DNA of 64,000 nt from Sialis fuliginosa (GCA_961205875.1 OY540809.1:27974267-28038266); one strand, 5' to 3'; counted from the stretch's first letter, positions 24,806 to 37,406 are shown. A program made the numbers and translations. Notes: generated by a model not told the origin, from the sequence alone.

Positions 24806-25287
24806 AGATGTGCACAAAAAAATCATGTGTGTATGTTGCCGTTAAGGCAGGTCAAATAAAGTTAACATACACACATGTTTTACCCTCTCGCTGATTGTTT
24901 ATTTCCCCTCGCATCGTTCAACAACAACTCCTAGTGCCATCAAGCGGCAAAAATAAATATTTTTGGGTTTTTGTTAAACGTAGAGAATTCCAAATCAATT
25001 CGCGTTCAATTACAATGTTTTTATTTGGAAATTTTTGTTGTAAATAATAGCTTTTACCCTTAATAATAGAAAATTAAGTAAGTTTTCATTTTTTAAATTA
25101 TTTTTTTTTAATTATAGTTGCCATTTTGCTTATTCTTGTCTAAAAGTAAACATAAAATATTTGTATTTGTGTTAACTATTGTTGTTTTGTGAGATCTATA
25201 CAGTTAGGTTAGGTTAGGTTAGATTCTGTGCCATAGATGTGCACAAAAAAAATCATGTGTGTATGTTCCCGTTAAGGTAGGTAAAAT
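24806..25287 (+). repeat. Pair of ~50 bp direct repeats flanking a ~380 bp spacer
   Basis: TAGATGTGCACAAAAAAATC and the following ATGTGTGTATGTT, CCGTTAAGG and AGGT occur at about 24806-24858 and again at about 25236-25287. An inverted copy of the ATGTGTGTATGTT part follows the first repeat at about 24863-24880 and forms a hairpin. The spacer has no gene. Confidence 0.7.
25204..25222 (+). repeat. Short interstitial TTAGG array
   Basis: Three TTAGG units plus TTAG. TTAGG is the telomere repeat in many insects. At 19 bp this may be chance or a repaired break. Confidence 0.6.
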
Positions 25288-25348
25288 ATTGGTCGAATTT
25301 CGATCATAGGCGACACTGGTTTATTTTATTGTATGTTCGTATACTTAT

Positions 25349-25594
25349 TAGGGCTGCAATCGATATGAGACAAGAGTCAGGTAAGACACGTCGCGCTTTC
25401 CATTTTTAAAACTGTCTTATCTTGCACATGTGGCCGAGACCGAGAAAAATCAGTCTCGTGTGATTTTTTTTATTAAAAAATATTGTTATCTTAAAATAAA
25501 GACTCTCGACGAGACTTATAAATAAAGGTAATATCGTCTCGGTCTCGATCTCGTTTTAAGACAGAAAAAAGTATCATCTTGGCGAGCAGCCCTA
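25349..25594. mobile_element. hAT-like MITE 4
   Basis: It starts TAGGGCTGC and ends GCAGCCCTA. Flanking 8-mers ATACTTAT and GTAATTAT match at 6 of 8 positions. Inside are several GAGACNAG and CTCGGTCTCG boxes at both ends. 246 bp, non-coding. Confidence 0.75.
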
Positions 25595-26297
25595 GTAATT
25601 ATATTGTATGTATTTAACACAAACTTTACCACTACCAGTACAACAAATGATAATTGAACCCAAGCTAGCAACTTTTTCAACAATACTTTACCAAATTTAA
25701 AATTGTTCGTTTACATTTTTTTTCATACACTATATTAAATTACATTCTTAAATTTATTATTAAAGGTTTCATTTAATAATATGTCATATACGAGAGTACA
25801 GAATCATGTTTTATGACACAATAAATTTTACAAACAATTTCTCGCTCTTGAAATTTTCATAACATGGATTCATAGAAAATATGTACATATTTTATTTTAA
25901 AGCCTTATCCGTTTATCTTAATTTATATTAAAGTATAAAAAAAAACTTTTACGAGTTTATACACAAAACACTTTAAAATACGTTCTTGGTAATGGTTAAG
26001 GTTTCCTAGAATATGATTAGTACTAAAAAGTAACATTTTATCAGATATAAAATTTGTATTAATTTCCTTATCATATTTTTTAAATTAAATATATTATTTA
26101 ATCACCATTATAATTATAGTAAAATAGATCCCTTGAATCAAATAATAACGAAAATATAACTGATAGGGCCCGGTGTTACTCAGAAAATAAAAACATATAA
26201 GTACATACTCATTCTACAGTTGTGTTGAGAGATAACATGATCATATAATATGTACCTTACAGTATTTCTTAGATTTCAAGGAACACATTGTATAGAT
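25595..26297. other. AT-rich non-coding stretch
   Basis: Nothing recognised. Confidence 0.4.
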
Positions 26298-26421
26298 GTC
26301 TTGAGGTTTACGCGGTGATCTTGATATGGATCTTGGCTTCTGGGTGTAAGCCACGTCGATTTGGTCGTGTTATCGGCCACACGATCAATTCGACGCGGCT
26401 TACACCCAGAAGCCTAGATCC
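26298..26421 (+). mobile_element. Hairpin element W, copy 1 (short)
   Basis: Arms GGATCTTGGCTTCTGGGTG (from 26328) and CACCCAGAAGCCTAGATCC (to 26421) are near-perfect complements and extend through TAAGCC and CGTCGA. It is bounded by CACATTGTATAGAT on both sides (26284-26297 and 26420-26434), possibly a 14 bp target duplication. It lacks the central GAAACGTTGG region of the other copies. Confidence 0.75.
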
Positions 26422-26434
26422 ACATTGTATAGAT

Positions 26435-27815
26435 TTCACCAAAATCAGTTCAGTTGTTTTTTAAATTAACGCACATACACACATACCAAGTATGTTTATG
26501 TATATATAATAATATATATGTATATTAGAGTTTAAAGAATACTAAGCAATGCGGTAAGTTGTTATCTATCTCTATGAGCACGCGCTCGCCTATTAGAATT
26601 ATCGCTCCAGTTATATTATTATATATCTCTATGGTGGATCCATAAAGTAAAAAACAACTAGATTCTAAATTTTTTGTATATCCACACCACATATAAGTGC
26701 ACGAATCCTTCACCATTAAAAACAATAAAGTACCTACCCAGTAAATAATAAAAATAATCAAACATCCGAAAACAAGCTACATTCTCGTTTTGAAGATATA
26801 TTTTGTAACAAAGTGCATATGCATATATATAACATTATCTCCATTTCCTCCCCACTTGAAAAAACAATACCATATTTTAAGCGTCGCAGTCGTTGCATCT
26901 TTTCACAAAGAAGCAGCTAATAAAAAATTCTCTACCAAATGAACATTCATGCAATATCTTAATAATCAGATATTCATATTCGTACAACGGCGTTTTCTTG
27001 TACCCTCACCAACCCCCTCCCCATGTATCAGTAGTAACCACGCCCCTGGCTGCTGCGGATATAACATGAGTCTTTATTAAACGTCGACATGCGTGTTTCC
27101 AGTGGCGTTATGTATATGAAGAGCAAAAGAGAATGGGCATTTTATAATTTTGACTGTTAATAAAAATTCTTACAGTGTTTTAAACAAGGAATGGAAATAC
27201 AAAAAATGACGGTTCAGTTCCCGTTGGGGCACGGTTTCAGCTCCTGAAACTATTTAATTATGTAAGTGTAGACCCGCATAATTTTCCGCGACAAGCTACA
27301 CTGTTTGCCCCATCCCATGTAGAGATATTTGCTCATAATGAAATAATATGATACTGCACCATGAAATATTTATGAGAATAATGTCCCAGTTTTATGTTAA
27401 TATTTATATTATTTTTTGAATTATTTATTCATAGTCGTGTGGGGGAAAGATATTTTATGCGTGTACTAGAATTTAAACTAGGAAATGTAATATGTGGTCG
27501 TAAAAATTATTATGTGAATTCTGCTTCCTTCCAATAATTTTTGTATACAGTGCAGTTTCGGTTAAATATAAAGTTTTATAAAAACGGTTATAGTCCAGTC
27601 AAGGAATGGAAGAAGTGAAAAGTGAGAAAAAATGATATATATATATTTTTATATACCCTTAAACATTAACGATTTTCATTGATTAAGCTATTAATATGTT
27701 ATTAATTTTTCAACTATTTTCCCCGAAAAGATGCAAATTTTCGTCTTTTAAGCCTTCTGAAAGAGGTAATTTTTGTCCAAGTTTAGTATATGTGGTCACA
27801 ATCGATTCGTCCTAA
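26435..27815. other. Non-coding stretch
   Basis: The open frame at 26525-26761 (-) is AT-driven with no known domain. A CCCCTCC/CCCC-containing block lies at 26995-27060. No gene is supported. Confidence 0.35.
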
Positions 27816-28693
27816 ACATATATTGTTGACTTTAGTATTTGTCGTTAGTAGTTCCACCAAATCCTCGTTACCAATTTTTTTTCAGATTTTTTGAGCCAGT
27901 AGTTACAGAGTTAGTGGGGGGGGGGGCAAAATAAAACACTGCTATTAACACAGGCGCCATTTTTGAGTAAGAAACAAAATAAAAAATATGCTCATATTCT
28001 ACGAATTGAGATGTACATTTTGACATACAACATGCCTAGATATGAAAATAAAATTTTTAAATTCTCTTACTCCCCTCCCTATTATTCAAAAATTTAAAAT
28101 TATATTGTTGACTTTAGTATTTGTCGTTGGTAGTCCCACCAAAACCTCGTTACCAAATTTTTTCAGATTTTTTGAGCCGGTAGTTACAGAGTTAGAGAAG
28201 GGGGCAGAATAAAATACTGCTTTTAGCCCCCTACAGGCGCCATTTTTGAGTTTGAAAAAAAAAAAAAAATATGGTCAAATTCTACTAATTGAGATGTACA
28301 TTTTGACATGCCACACGTCTTGGTATACAATTTTTTTGTTTTTTTTTGGATTTGCTTTAAAGCCCCCTACTGGCACCATTTTTGATTTAGAAAAAAAATA
28401 AAAAAAAGGTCAAATTCCGCTTGTTTGGTAATACATTTTAACGTGCCACATGCCTTGATATAAAAAAAAATTTTTTTTACCTAGCTTTAGCTCCTTATTG
28501 TTCCTTTTGAAAAATTATTTATTCAATAAATTTGTACATATTTTACTAGAGGGTGTCATTTTACATGTTCAGTAAAAATTTAAAGTCTCTAGCTTATATA
28601 GTTTACGAGTTATTTGGCTTTGAGTGAAAAGGACGGACGGACGGACGGACGGACGACAAAGTGAGATTAATAGGGTTTCTTCGGAACCCTAAA
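27816..28693 (+). mobile_element. Dispersed element X, copy 2, with internal tandem duplication
   Basis: It ends with the family end GGGTTTCTTCGGAACCCTAAA. A unit starting TATATTGTTGACTTTAG at about 27818 is repeated at about 28106 (period about 288 bp). Shorter units with a CCCCCTAC box recur. Near the end a (GGAC)n run lies at about 28633-28657. Non-coding. Confidence 0.75.
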
Positions 28694-30178
28694 AATACAC
28701 CAATCTGAATTGGGGAAAATATTTGTCTCAGTGAGTTCTCCAGACCTATTGTAGTGTTAATCCAGTTTTTCTCAACCTTTTAGTATTTGTGACCCAATTT
28801 TCAATCACAATTCTCATCGCAGCTATTGAAGGGGTGAAAACCACGCTCAAAATTTGAATTTTAAATACTAATTAATACATCACTAATTCTTATTGCCCTG
28901 GAAACATATGCAACTACAAAAAATAATAATAATAAGAAAGAAATAAGAAAATTAATATTTATATATACAAAAGTGAATTTTATTATTATTATTATTGAAA
29001 TTTTTCATATATTAAAAATTATTTAAAAAGATATTAATGAACATATTTTTAATCATATTGGATGGAACTTAAAAAAGCATTTCTAATTACTAAAAAGTCC
29101 CCTTTTAAACGTTTCTTCTGATCTACAAAATTATTCTATTAAATTGAGGTACTTTGATGTTGGTTTTAAAAGCTTAAGAATTTGTAAAAATATTAAGATA
29201 CCTATTAAGTCTTCCAAACGTGTTCATTGGACAAACGAACTTTTAAAATATATATAATTAAATAAAACAAATTTCGAAAAAAAAAATTTAAAAGTAAAGT
29301 TAGAACAAAACCATTACCCAAATGTGTGTTTTCAAAAATAAATATCGATGTGTATTGAGGTCTTGATTTTACATATGCACCCATTTTTAATATTCTATAT
29401 AATACATTAATAATTAGTACAGACTGTCAGAATATCATTAACCTAATAATATTATGTATTGACCGACGACAGAATTTTTTTTTATTAAAAATTACCAAAA
29501 TTCTACAAAAAGCAATATCAAACTTTTTACATTTTGGCAAAGATTTTTTAAGAAAGCAAAAAAATATTTTTAAATAGTTCAATTGTAACTAATACGGCTC
29601 CACAACGCTATTTTAAAGCCATTGTTAGTCAATAGTTAACCCCATTTAATATATGTTCCCATTGTCTAGATATAGGGCTCGGAAATCGACACAAATCCAG
29701 TTGTTAATTAATACAAGTTCACATCTCGGTAGTGCTTTTGTTAAATAATTAACAGTTGATTTAAATCCAGCGTAAAATAATTACTATTTACGATACCAAA
29801 CAAAATTATTAACTATTAAATTTATTAACCTCGTCCAACGAGAAATGACAGTCCACATAAACTGAATTGTACAAATTCATAAATTTACAGTAACGTTATT
29901 CTCTGTAAGAAAACTGTAATAAACAGGGGTAATCATTTATATTTTACACTCACACAATCCAAATGGCTTTTGTTTTGGTGACACGTTTATTAATACCATC
30001 TGTTTCGTGGCTAATGGCCCCTCATTACACCCCTGTGTGCAGTGGCCGTGCTAAAAAATGTTCAATTTTGCACATGAATAGGAACAGTAGCTCTATGTAT
30101 AGCTGTGTAAAAATAGTAAGTCATATGATTTAATTTATTTTGAATTACTGTCATGGATAATAAATATTGGTTTATATA
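28694..30178. other. Non-coding stretch with a possible LINE trace
   Basis: At about 29152-29252 (+) a frame reads DVGFKSLRICKNIKIPIKSS followed by KRVHWTNELLKYI and a stop. A Lys/Arg-Trp-Glu-Leu pattern like this is common between the endonuclease and reverse transcriptase of LINEs, so it may be a decayed fragment. An (ATT)n run lies at about 28979-28997. Confidence 0.3.
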
Positions 30179-30704
30179 AGGTACTGGCACCAGTCTTGGT
30201 TATGACCCCAATAATGGCTATATTTGTTGATATTTGATAATTACCATTTCTGAATATTAAACTATATACACTTATCTGTCTTACAGCGTGATTTGATGAC
30301 AATCGGCCAGTAGGTATCAAAATGGTGGACATTTAAACTAATTATTAGTATAATTTATTTATTAATTATTATATTATCATAGGAACTGCTTTGCATTGTT
30401 TCAAATTTGACTATTCTTTCTTTTATATCTTTTGTGTCGTAGTACATCATTAGCAAGTGTCCATCACTGCGTGCTCATTACTGGTTTCACTTTATTCATT
30501 TCTAAAGAAAAAACATAAACAAAATAAAAGGCTATAATTTAAAAAACAAAATATATTTACGGAGTTTGGTAATTTAATTAATTAAATAAAGAGTTGCTTG
30601 TTTTATTAGTAACATGAGTTCATGTGAATTACAAAAAACAAGCCCGTCAATCACAAAAACAGTAAACCTTGCTCTTATAGTGGCTATAACTGGTGCCAGT
30701 ACCA
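30179..30704 (+). mobile_element. MITE family A, copy 3
   Basis: It starts AGGTACTGGCACCAGTC and ends CTGGTGCCAGTACCA. The left flank is TA; the right flank is TG after a mutated end. 526 bp. Same orientation as the 13.5 and 49.7 kb copies. Confidence 0.88.
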
Positions 30705-31679
30705 TGTTATATTATTAGTATTAATCTTTAATTATTATGGACATGCGATCTCACAGATCGCTCTTCACTTATAATTTGTGAGATTTCACCCTTCCCGTCC
30801 CTCGCCGCGACTGAAACTCTCATGTCCATGTCCAGTATTCTATTCTAGGGGTTTCGGCTCGGTGATGATTAATCAGTCAATCATTTAGTCAGAACATGTT
30901 ATTAAATGTATGTATGTATAATGTATATAGTAGATAACTTACGTTATTGTTGAAAAGCTATTCTTTATATTAATCCTAAGTATCTACTATCCTGATATAA
31001 AATGAATATTTAATCCGATCAGTAGTTTTTGCGTGATTGAGACATAAACAATCAAACATACGGAGCTTCGCTTTTATATTATACGTTATTCGAGATGTAT
31101 GTACTTAATGCCATATCAAAAGCACAGTTGAAAGCTTTTACAAACCGATCTAAATCTTATTTCAAACAATAGTCTTCTTGTATGATATACTGCATGTCTC
31201 GTACATACATGGATTTAATTTAATATTTTATTTTCATGCACATAAATAATAAATGCATCAAAAATTGCATCAACGTAACCATGTAATGTGCAGTGACGAT
31301 GTGCAACGAAATGAAAAATGAATATAAAAATAACATGACCTCTGTCTATGTACGAGTAACATACAGTCCATAGATAAATACATTCCGTTCAACTCAATGG
31401 CTACGTTATAGAATTGCAATAAAATCTAAACCAATAATCCAATGAAAATGTTTAAACGCTTTAAATGATTGGAAGAACTATATCTTTAATAGGATAATAA
31501 TAAAGTAACTGTTATATTGGAAAAATATCTTCAAACCATCTATTTGTTGAAGTTTTTAACATCAAAGTCGCCATATATTGCAAAATAATATTATTAAAAT
31601 ACATATAAGCTTATGTAGTTTTTATAGATATAAACCATAAAAAATTCACCGGTTGATGTAACACTGTCCAAAAAATAAT
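30705..31679. other. Non-coding stretch
   Basis: A fragment at about 30990-31084 (ATCCGATCAGTAGTTTTTGCG and what follows, ending at GCTTCGCTTTTATATTAT) belongs to a common insect repeat class. A GC-richer piece lies at 30780-30850. No gene is supported. Confidence 0.4.
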
Positions 31680-32292
31680 ACAGGCTGTCAAAAAATACTT
31701 TTTCTCTGTTGTCTATTTGAATAGGTAATTTCTGATGTTTTTGGCATGCTTAAACTAAATCCGTTATTCAAATTGCTTCATCACATCAGGTTTTTGAAAT
31801 ACCCTAATTTAAATGTCCCAAAAATGATGATTTTGGCAATTTTTAAGAATTTATCACCAAATAGGTAATTTTTTCTAAAGTTTTCGTTCCTAGTAAAAAA
31901 TTGTTATATCTTCCCTCTTTATAATTTTTGTTTATTTTTTATTGTACGATTTATATGTAGGTACATTGTACATAGTAAAGTCTATTATATCACTTGTGTC
32001 TACTCTATTAATAAAAATATCATATATTCAAACTAATATATCTCGGCGAAAAAAAATTGTACAGTAAAAAGTAAAAAAAAATTAAAGAGGAAGGATAGAA
32101 CTATGTTTACTATGAACAAAAACTATAGAAAAAAATACCTACTTGGCAATAAATTCTTAAACATTACCAAAATAGTAATTATAAATTAGGATATCTCAAA
32201 AACCTGACGTGATGACGTAATTTAGACAACGGATTTGGTTTCAGCATGCCGAAAACCTTTGAAACAGAGAAAGTATAATTATGTCGGCCTGT
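31680..32292. mobile_element. Long-inverted-repeat element, arms about 280 bp
   Basis: It starts ACAGGCTGTCAAAAAATA and ends GGCCTGT. The two halves are imperfect complements nearly to the centre (about 31980). Matching blocks include GGCATGCTTAAACTAAATCC with its partner near 32240, and ATCACATCAGGTTTTTGAAA with its partner near 32200. The mismatches point to an old copy. Non-coding. Confidence 0.8.
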
Positions 32293-33213
32293 GTAACCAA
32301 TAATAAGCTGATTAATCAATAACTGTGGTAAGTATGCAGGTATTTTTATTTAATTTCGAATATATGGCAGAACAAAATATGCATGTAATGTGTTATTTTA
32401 ACTACAAGTGTGTATTCCCTGGCCCCCAATATTAACCCGTCACTGTCGGTATGACATTTTCATATGACACACACCCGCATACATACATATACGTACATTT
32501 CAAGGGACGTATTCTTTTCCATTTCCTTACAGGGACCTTTTTTGCCGCCACATTTTTCACAGCGGCATTTACAGTGTCAGTTTAATTTAAAACCTTCTAC
32601 AGATGCGAATCTGCTGAATATTTTATATCAACGACGAAAATGTTTGTGTTAAGATGTAAAAATACACAGCTGTATTTTGTTTCTTTATTTGCATTGGCTT
32701 TTTATTATTCCGGGTTCTTCTGTTGAAGGAACGCATCTGAGAGAATTTTATATATTTTTGATTCTTACTGTCAGTTTGTATTAATTTGAGTTATAATCTT
32801 ATTCTAGCGATGTTATTTAAAGAATGTTTGCTGAACATACATAAAATATATTAATCATTACTGCGTAATACCTACCACAATATTTCAAATTCTTTGAACT
32901 TTTAATTCCTTCAATTTAAAAATTATATTTAAATAAAATATTTTTTCGGGTTATATTCATACACATACTTTTATTATCTTGTCTGAATAAAATAAGTGTG
33001 CAAAAAATCAGTCAGTACGTCAATTATAGTTGGATTACGACTACAGAATAAAAGCCCATAAAATCATCTTTATAAAAAGTAACAAATATGAAAGCTATCA
33101 AATGGTTCGTGCTCAATTTGATAAAGGTCATGAAATTTCAAAATTTATAAAATTATGAAACTATGATTACAGTATTTTTATAATTTGGAGGATATTTTCA
33201 TTAACAGATTTAA
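32293..33213. other. Non-coding stretch
   Basis: The open frame at 32464-32652 has no recognisable domain and no splice context that I trust. No gene is supported. Confidence 0.35.
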
Positions 33214-33378
33214 CCCATTAATGCCCAAAGGGTTAAGTTTTCAAAAATTATAAGAAATGTTTTGTTAATATGTTTATTTATTTAAAAAATAAACTTATTT
33301 TACAAACAAAAAAATTTTTGGGGGGTCCAAGTTCCCCAATATTTAATGTTGCGTTGACGCACTCTTGGGCGTATAAGG
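33214..33378. mobile_element. piggyBac-like MITE, copy 1
   Basis: It follows TTAA (33210-33213) with CCCATTAATGCCCAAAGGG and ends with GTTGACGCACTCTTGGGCG and a degenerate flank. The same terminal sequence bounds 34661-35048. Confidence 0.65.
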
Positions 33379-33469
33379 TATAATATAACTATGTATAGTA
33401 AAAATATATAAATAAGTGAATCTAAAAATATAACTCAAAAATTCTTTGATTTTTACAATATTTACATCT

Positions 33470-33698
33470 GGATCTTGGCTTCTGGGTGTAAACCGCGGCG
33501 ATTGATCATGTTAACGTTTCGTCACATATTGCAGTGTACATCTTCAGGGCTCTTCTAATAGTAGAGAAGAGCCCTAAAGATGTTCACTGCCATGTGTGAC
33601 GAAACGTTGGCCGATAACATGAACAAATCGACACGGCTTATACCCAGAAGTCAAATCCATATCAAGATCACCACGGAAGCCTCAAGATTTGTAGAATG
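33470..33698 (-). mobile_element. Hairpin element W, copy 2
   Basis: Complementary arms run from GGATCTTGGCTTCTGGGTG at 33470 to the partner near 33650. The core holds CAGGGCTCTTCTAATAG and its complement AGAAGAGCCCT, and GAAACGTTGG. A tail CACGGAAGCCTCAAGATT extends to 33698. TTTACATCT is repeated exactly at 33461-33469 and 33699-33707, a 9 bp target duplication. The open frame at 33580-33867 starts inside this element and is not a gene. Confidence 0.8.
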
Positions 33699-33707
33699 TT
33701 TACATCT

Positions 33708-34373
33708 CTTTCGTGCATTTGTATCATGTACTCTGATAATATGGCCTATATTTTCATATTACACATCTTTTCATAAAAAATGTATTGAAGGACGGCCGAG
33801 ATTAGGATTTGTGGATTGTGGACACAGGTTCTTGTGTCTCATTTGCTACTCCCCCGTGCTTTATTAGGGCATCAGCAACATAGGAAGGAAAATCAAGCTG
33901 GGAAATTTTTGTATTATTTGCAATATTGTGAATTTTCCACGCAATTACTGTTATAATATCTATATCATATTGCTAAATAGTGGCCACCACCATTTTTTTC
34001 CCACGTATTTATACTATGATTCGCAGTCACTTCCCTCTTCATTAGTCAATTCATCTACTTAGAGAGTAATATACCATAAACTGCATCTATTTCATAATCA
34101 CTCATTTCAGAAGAGCAACTAATACAAATTAGTTGTTCGAGTTTTTGCTCTGTTAGATTTTATCTCATTTCATATGACATCTATATAGAAATAAGTTTCG
34201 TTAAAAAATATAAAAGTAATGAAAATTTACATAGTTTGTATTATTATGAGAATAACTAATAACCATTGTTACGTAAATTATTTTTAATAAATATTATTTA
34301 TAGAATATGTATATACATATACTAACATTACTAGCCTTGTATGTATATTCTTTTAAAATTTCACAATAAAGAT
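33708..34373. other. Non-coding stretch
   Basis: No gene recognised between the two hairpin elements. Confidence 0.4.
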
Positions 34374-34590
34374 TTGAGGCTTCCGCAGTGATCTGGATAT
34401 AGATTTTAGCTTCTGGGTGTAAGCCGCGTCAATTTGGTCGTGTTAGGTCACACATTACAGTAGACATCTTCAAGGCTCTACTAACCTTAACTTTTAGAAG
34501 AGCCCTGAAGAAGTCCACTGCAATGTGTGATGAAACGTTGGTCGATAACACGACCATATTGACGCGGCTTACAACCAGAAGCCATAATCC
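34374..34590 (+). mobile_element. Hairpin element W, copy 3
   Basis: It begins TTGAGGCTTCCGCAGTGATC, folds through GCTTCTGGGTGTAAGCCGCG and its partner near 34560-34582, and contains AGAAGAGCCCTGAAG and GAAACGTTGG. ATAAAGAT is repeated at 34366-34373 and 34591-34598. Orientation is opposite to copy 2. Confidence 0.8.
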
Positions 34591-34660
34591 ATAAAGATAC
34601 AGATGATGCACTGAACTGCTGAGGTTTTTACAATAATATCTGTATCGCCACTTGTGTTCA

Positions 34661-35048
34661 TTGTAATGCCCAAGAGTGCGTCAGCGCACACTAGATATTT
34701 CGTTTGTTTATTTTCAACTAAACATAAACAATTAATTTTTTTAATATGTCTATTCGTAAGATAGACCCATTAACAATACAGTAAGAGTAAACAAATACTG
34801 ATAAATATCACAGGTTATTTAAATTTACTGAAATTGTAAACATGTGCGTAAATTCTCTTTTTTATGTGTTTTTAAATATGAATAATAATTATAACAAAAG
34901 TAATATAACTATTCTATTTTGGCAGAATGAAAGAAAGTCTCTTCTTCTGACAAGCTCATATAATAATAAAAGAAAACAAAAATTTTATATCACTAAAAAA
35001 AAATAGTTTTCATAATGTTGCGTTGACGCACTCTTGGGCGTTAATGGG
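34661..35048. mobile_element. piggyBac-like MITE, copy 2
   Basis: Left end AATGCCCAAGAGTGCGTCAG and right end TGACGCACTCTTGGGCG then TTAATGGG form inverted repeats, with TTAA at 35049-35052. The outermost left bases have decayed. Alternatively 33214-35048 is one larger TTAA element. Confidence 0.65.
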
Positions 35049-35052
35049 TTAA

Positions 35053-37406
35053 CTTTTGTTGACTTTTTAATGAGCACCATACAAAATATGTGAAACAGTT
35101 CTGGAGCTACTATTTTTACAATTGCCATCAATGTTATTATTTAATAATATTTTAATGTAGGTATATTTTTTTATAAGTATTTGTATGTTTAACAATTTGT
35201 AATTCTTCTGTAAAAAAAACAATTTTTAAAGAGCAAGCACATATTCAATCCTCAATTTTTATTAAACTTTTAAGAGAATTTATTTGTTTTATATCAGTCA
35301 TACTAATGCAGAGTTCCGCATTTTATCAACTATCAACAAATCTGTTTTACCTAACCTGTTTTCAACGCGGATAACAGCTAGTATATTATAAATTTTAAAT
35401 CATTTTATAACTTATTATCTATACTGTCAAATAGCCAATTAAAAATTAACTTTTTAAGTTGTGTTAATTCTCTTGATCTTTACAAATAAATAAAGCACCT
35501 TCATCTGTTTTTACATACGTGCTAACAATTTCAAAGGTATTCTAATTAATCTTGACACACACACACGCACGCACACACGCACACACACGCTCGCACGTAC
35601 GTCATCTTCCGCACACTCCTAATTTGTAGTGAACATTTTGTTGAAAACACGTAAACACTACTTCAAACAGACAACGAGACTATCTGTTTGTGCCACATTC
35701 GAGATCGAATGAAATTAGAAGATTAAACAAACCCAGACAACTCCGTGGATGTATTAACAATATTAAAAGATAATTATTATACGTTGTTAGCTTTGTTGTA
35801 CACATTTTGTTTGCAAAGACGAGTGTGTATGCGTTTGTGTGTACGTGAAAGTTCATATGCCAAGATGTTTTTGTTGTTGTTGTTATTATTATGTACATAT
35901 TTTATTTTGATTTCTCTCGGGGATGGATTTGTGTCTCTTTTTCGGTTTTGAGCTTTCTAAAGAAATGTTTAAATATACTTTACATTCTCCAATCCGTTAA
36001 GCAGAATTGATTTTTTCTTTTGTTTTGAATATAAGTAGCGTAACGTAGCTACATATGTATATTACCTACTTGAGGTACTTTAAACAAGTAGTTTATAATA
36101 ATCCATGTGAACTGCATTACAGCCAAGGTTTCAAAATTTCAATATTAGTTTTACGCAAAATGGTCACACAAAATGTCTTACTAAAAGTATATTATGCTTA
36201 TACACGGTGTTTGGTTTGACGATACGGATATTTTAAAGGAAGGTAGAATGAGTTATTTGGAAGTGATTAAACCTATATACCTATTTAGTTCAACAGTTTT
36301 TTTATATCGACCATTTTAGTAAATTTTTAAAAAAATCAGATTTATACATATCAATGGCAAAAAAGTTCAAAAGTCAAACATGATTTTTATATTACTTAAA
36401 TCTCTATGCTATACCTACCATCAGATCAAAATAAAATTTATGAATAACAAAAACAAAAAAATATGGTTGCAGTTTAACATTTAAAAACTTATAAAACTTT
36501 GATAAAATAATTTTATAAAATCTATCACACTTTCAGATGTTCAAATAGTTGTAAAATGCTCTAATTTATACACTTTCGAAAAACCTACCATATTACCTAC
36601 ATGAACTGGCTGTTTTTGTTTAAAAAAAACTTTTATTTATCTCAGAATAAGTAGATTTTTTCATTTTTTCAGTGAGTCGATCCTAGTATGCTATTCTTAA
36701 TAAGTCAATAAAAACGTGATGCAATACTTTTCAAACATTTTTTATACTCATTGAAACAGTATAACACCTATTCCTGTACAAAGGCTTGAAAAAGATGATC
36801 GTCATTCGATCCTGTCTGACGAATGACGATGTTTTGTCTGTTTTTGGTACATGAAGATATTGAAGACGCCAAAGGCAATTCGATGAAGTGTAGGATCATT
36901 CATCGTCGAATGTTTAAAGGTAGATCTTCCAGTAGCAATGGTAGTTCTTGAAGAATTCTCACAATTCAATGTGTTCAAAAGATAGTGTAGACTACTGTGG
37001 ACCAATCAGTCTATTGCCCATCATACTTGCCAACAATGTGTTGTGATAGAAGCTCAGAGTCACGCTGCAAGTAATATTTAATATCCAGAGTAGGACCTAG
37101 TGAACATTGCCGTCCACTGTTTATAAAATACACATTTTTAACAATAACCAATATTCATAAAAAAATCCCGATCTATTTAATGAAAATGACCATAATTACA
37201 ACAATAGAAACAAACAAAATATAATATCTATACAAACACGTAAAAAATTGTCAATAGTAATGTAGTTCACAATATAATTAAAATATTCAATAAAATTTAA
37301 AAATCTATAATAGATTTGTATGTTGTAAAACTTAAAAATATTTTAAAAGAATATTTAATAATAACAAATGTCACTGTAGTTCTTTGAAAATGTGTAATCT
37401 TAACAT
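35053..37406. other. Non-coding stretch with small repeats
   Basis: A fragment ending ACGCGGATAACAGCTAG (35381) followed by T resembles the Helitron-like end at 6194. An imperfect (CA)n tract with CG interruptions lies at about 35555-35598. Open frames on both strands at 35680-35951 overlap each other and show no domain. Confidence 0.4.

Noticed and set aside
33580..33867. 95-codon plus-strand frame
   Set aside because: Its first part is hairpin element W and the rest has no domain.
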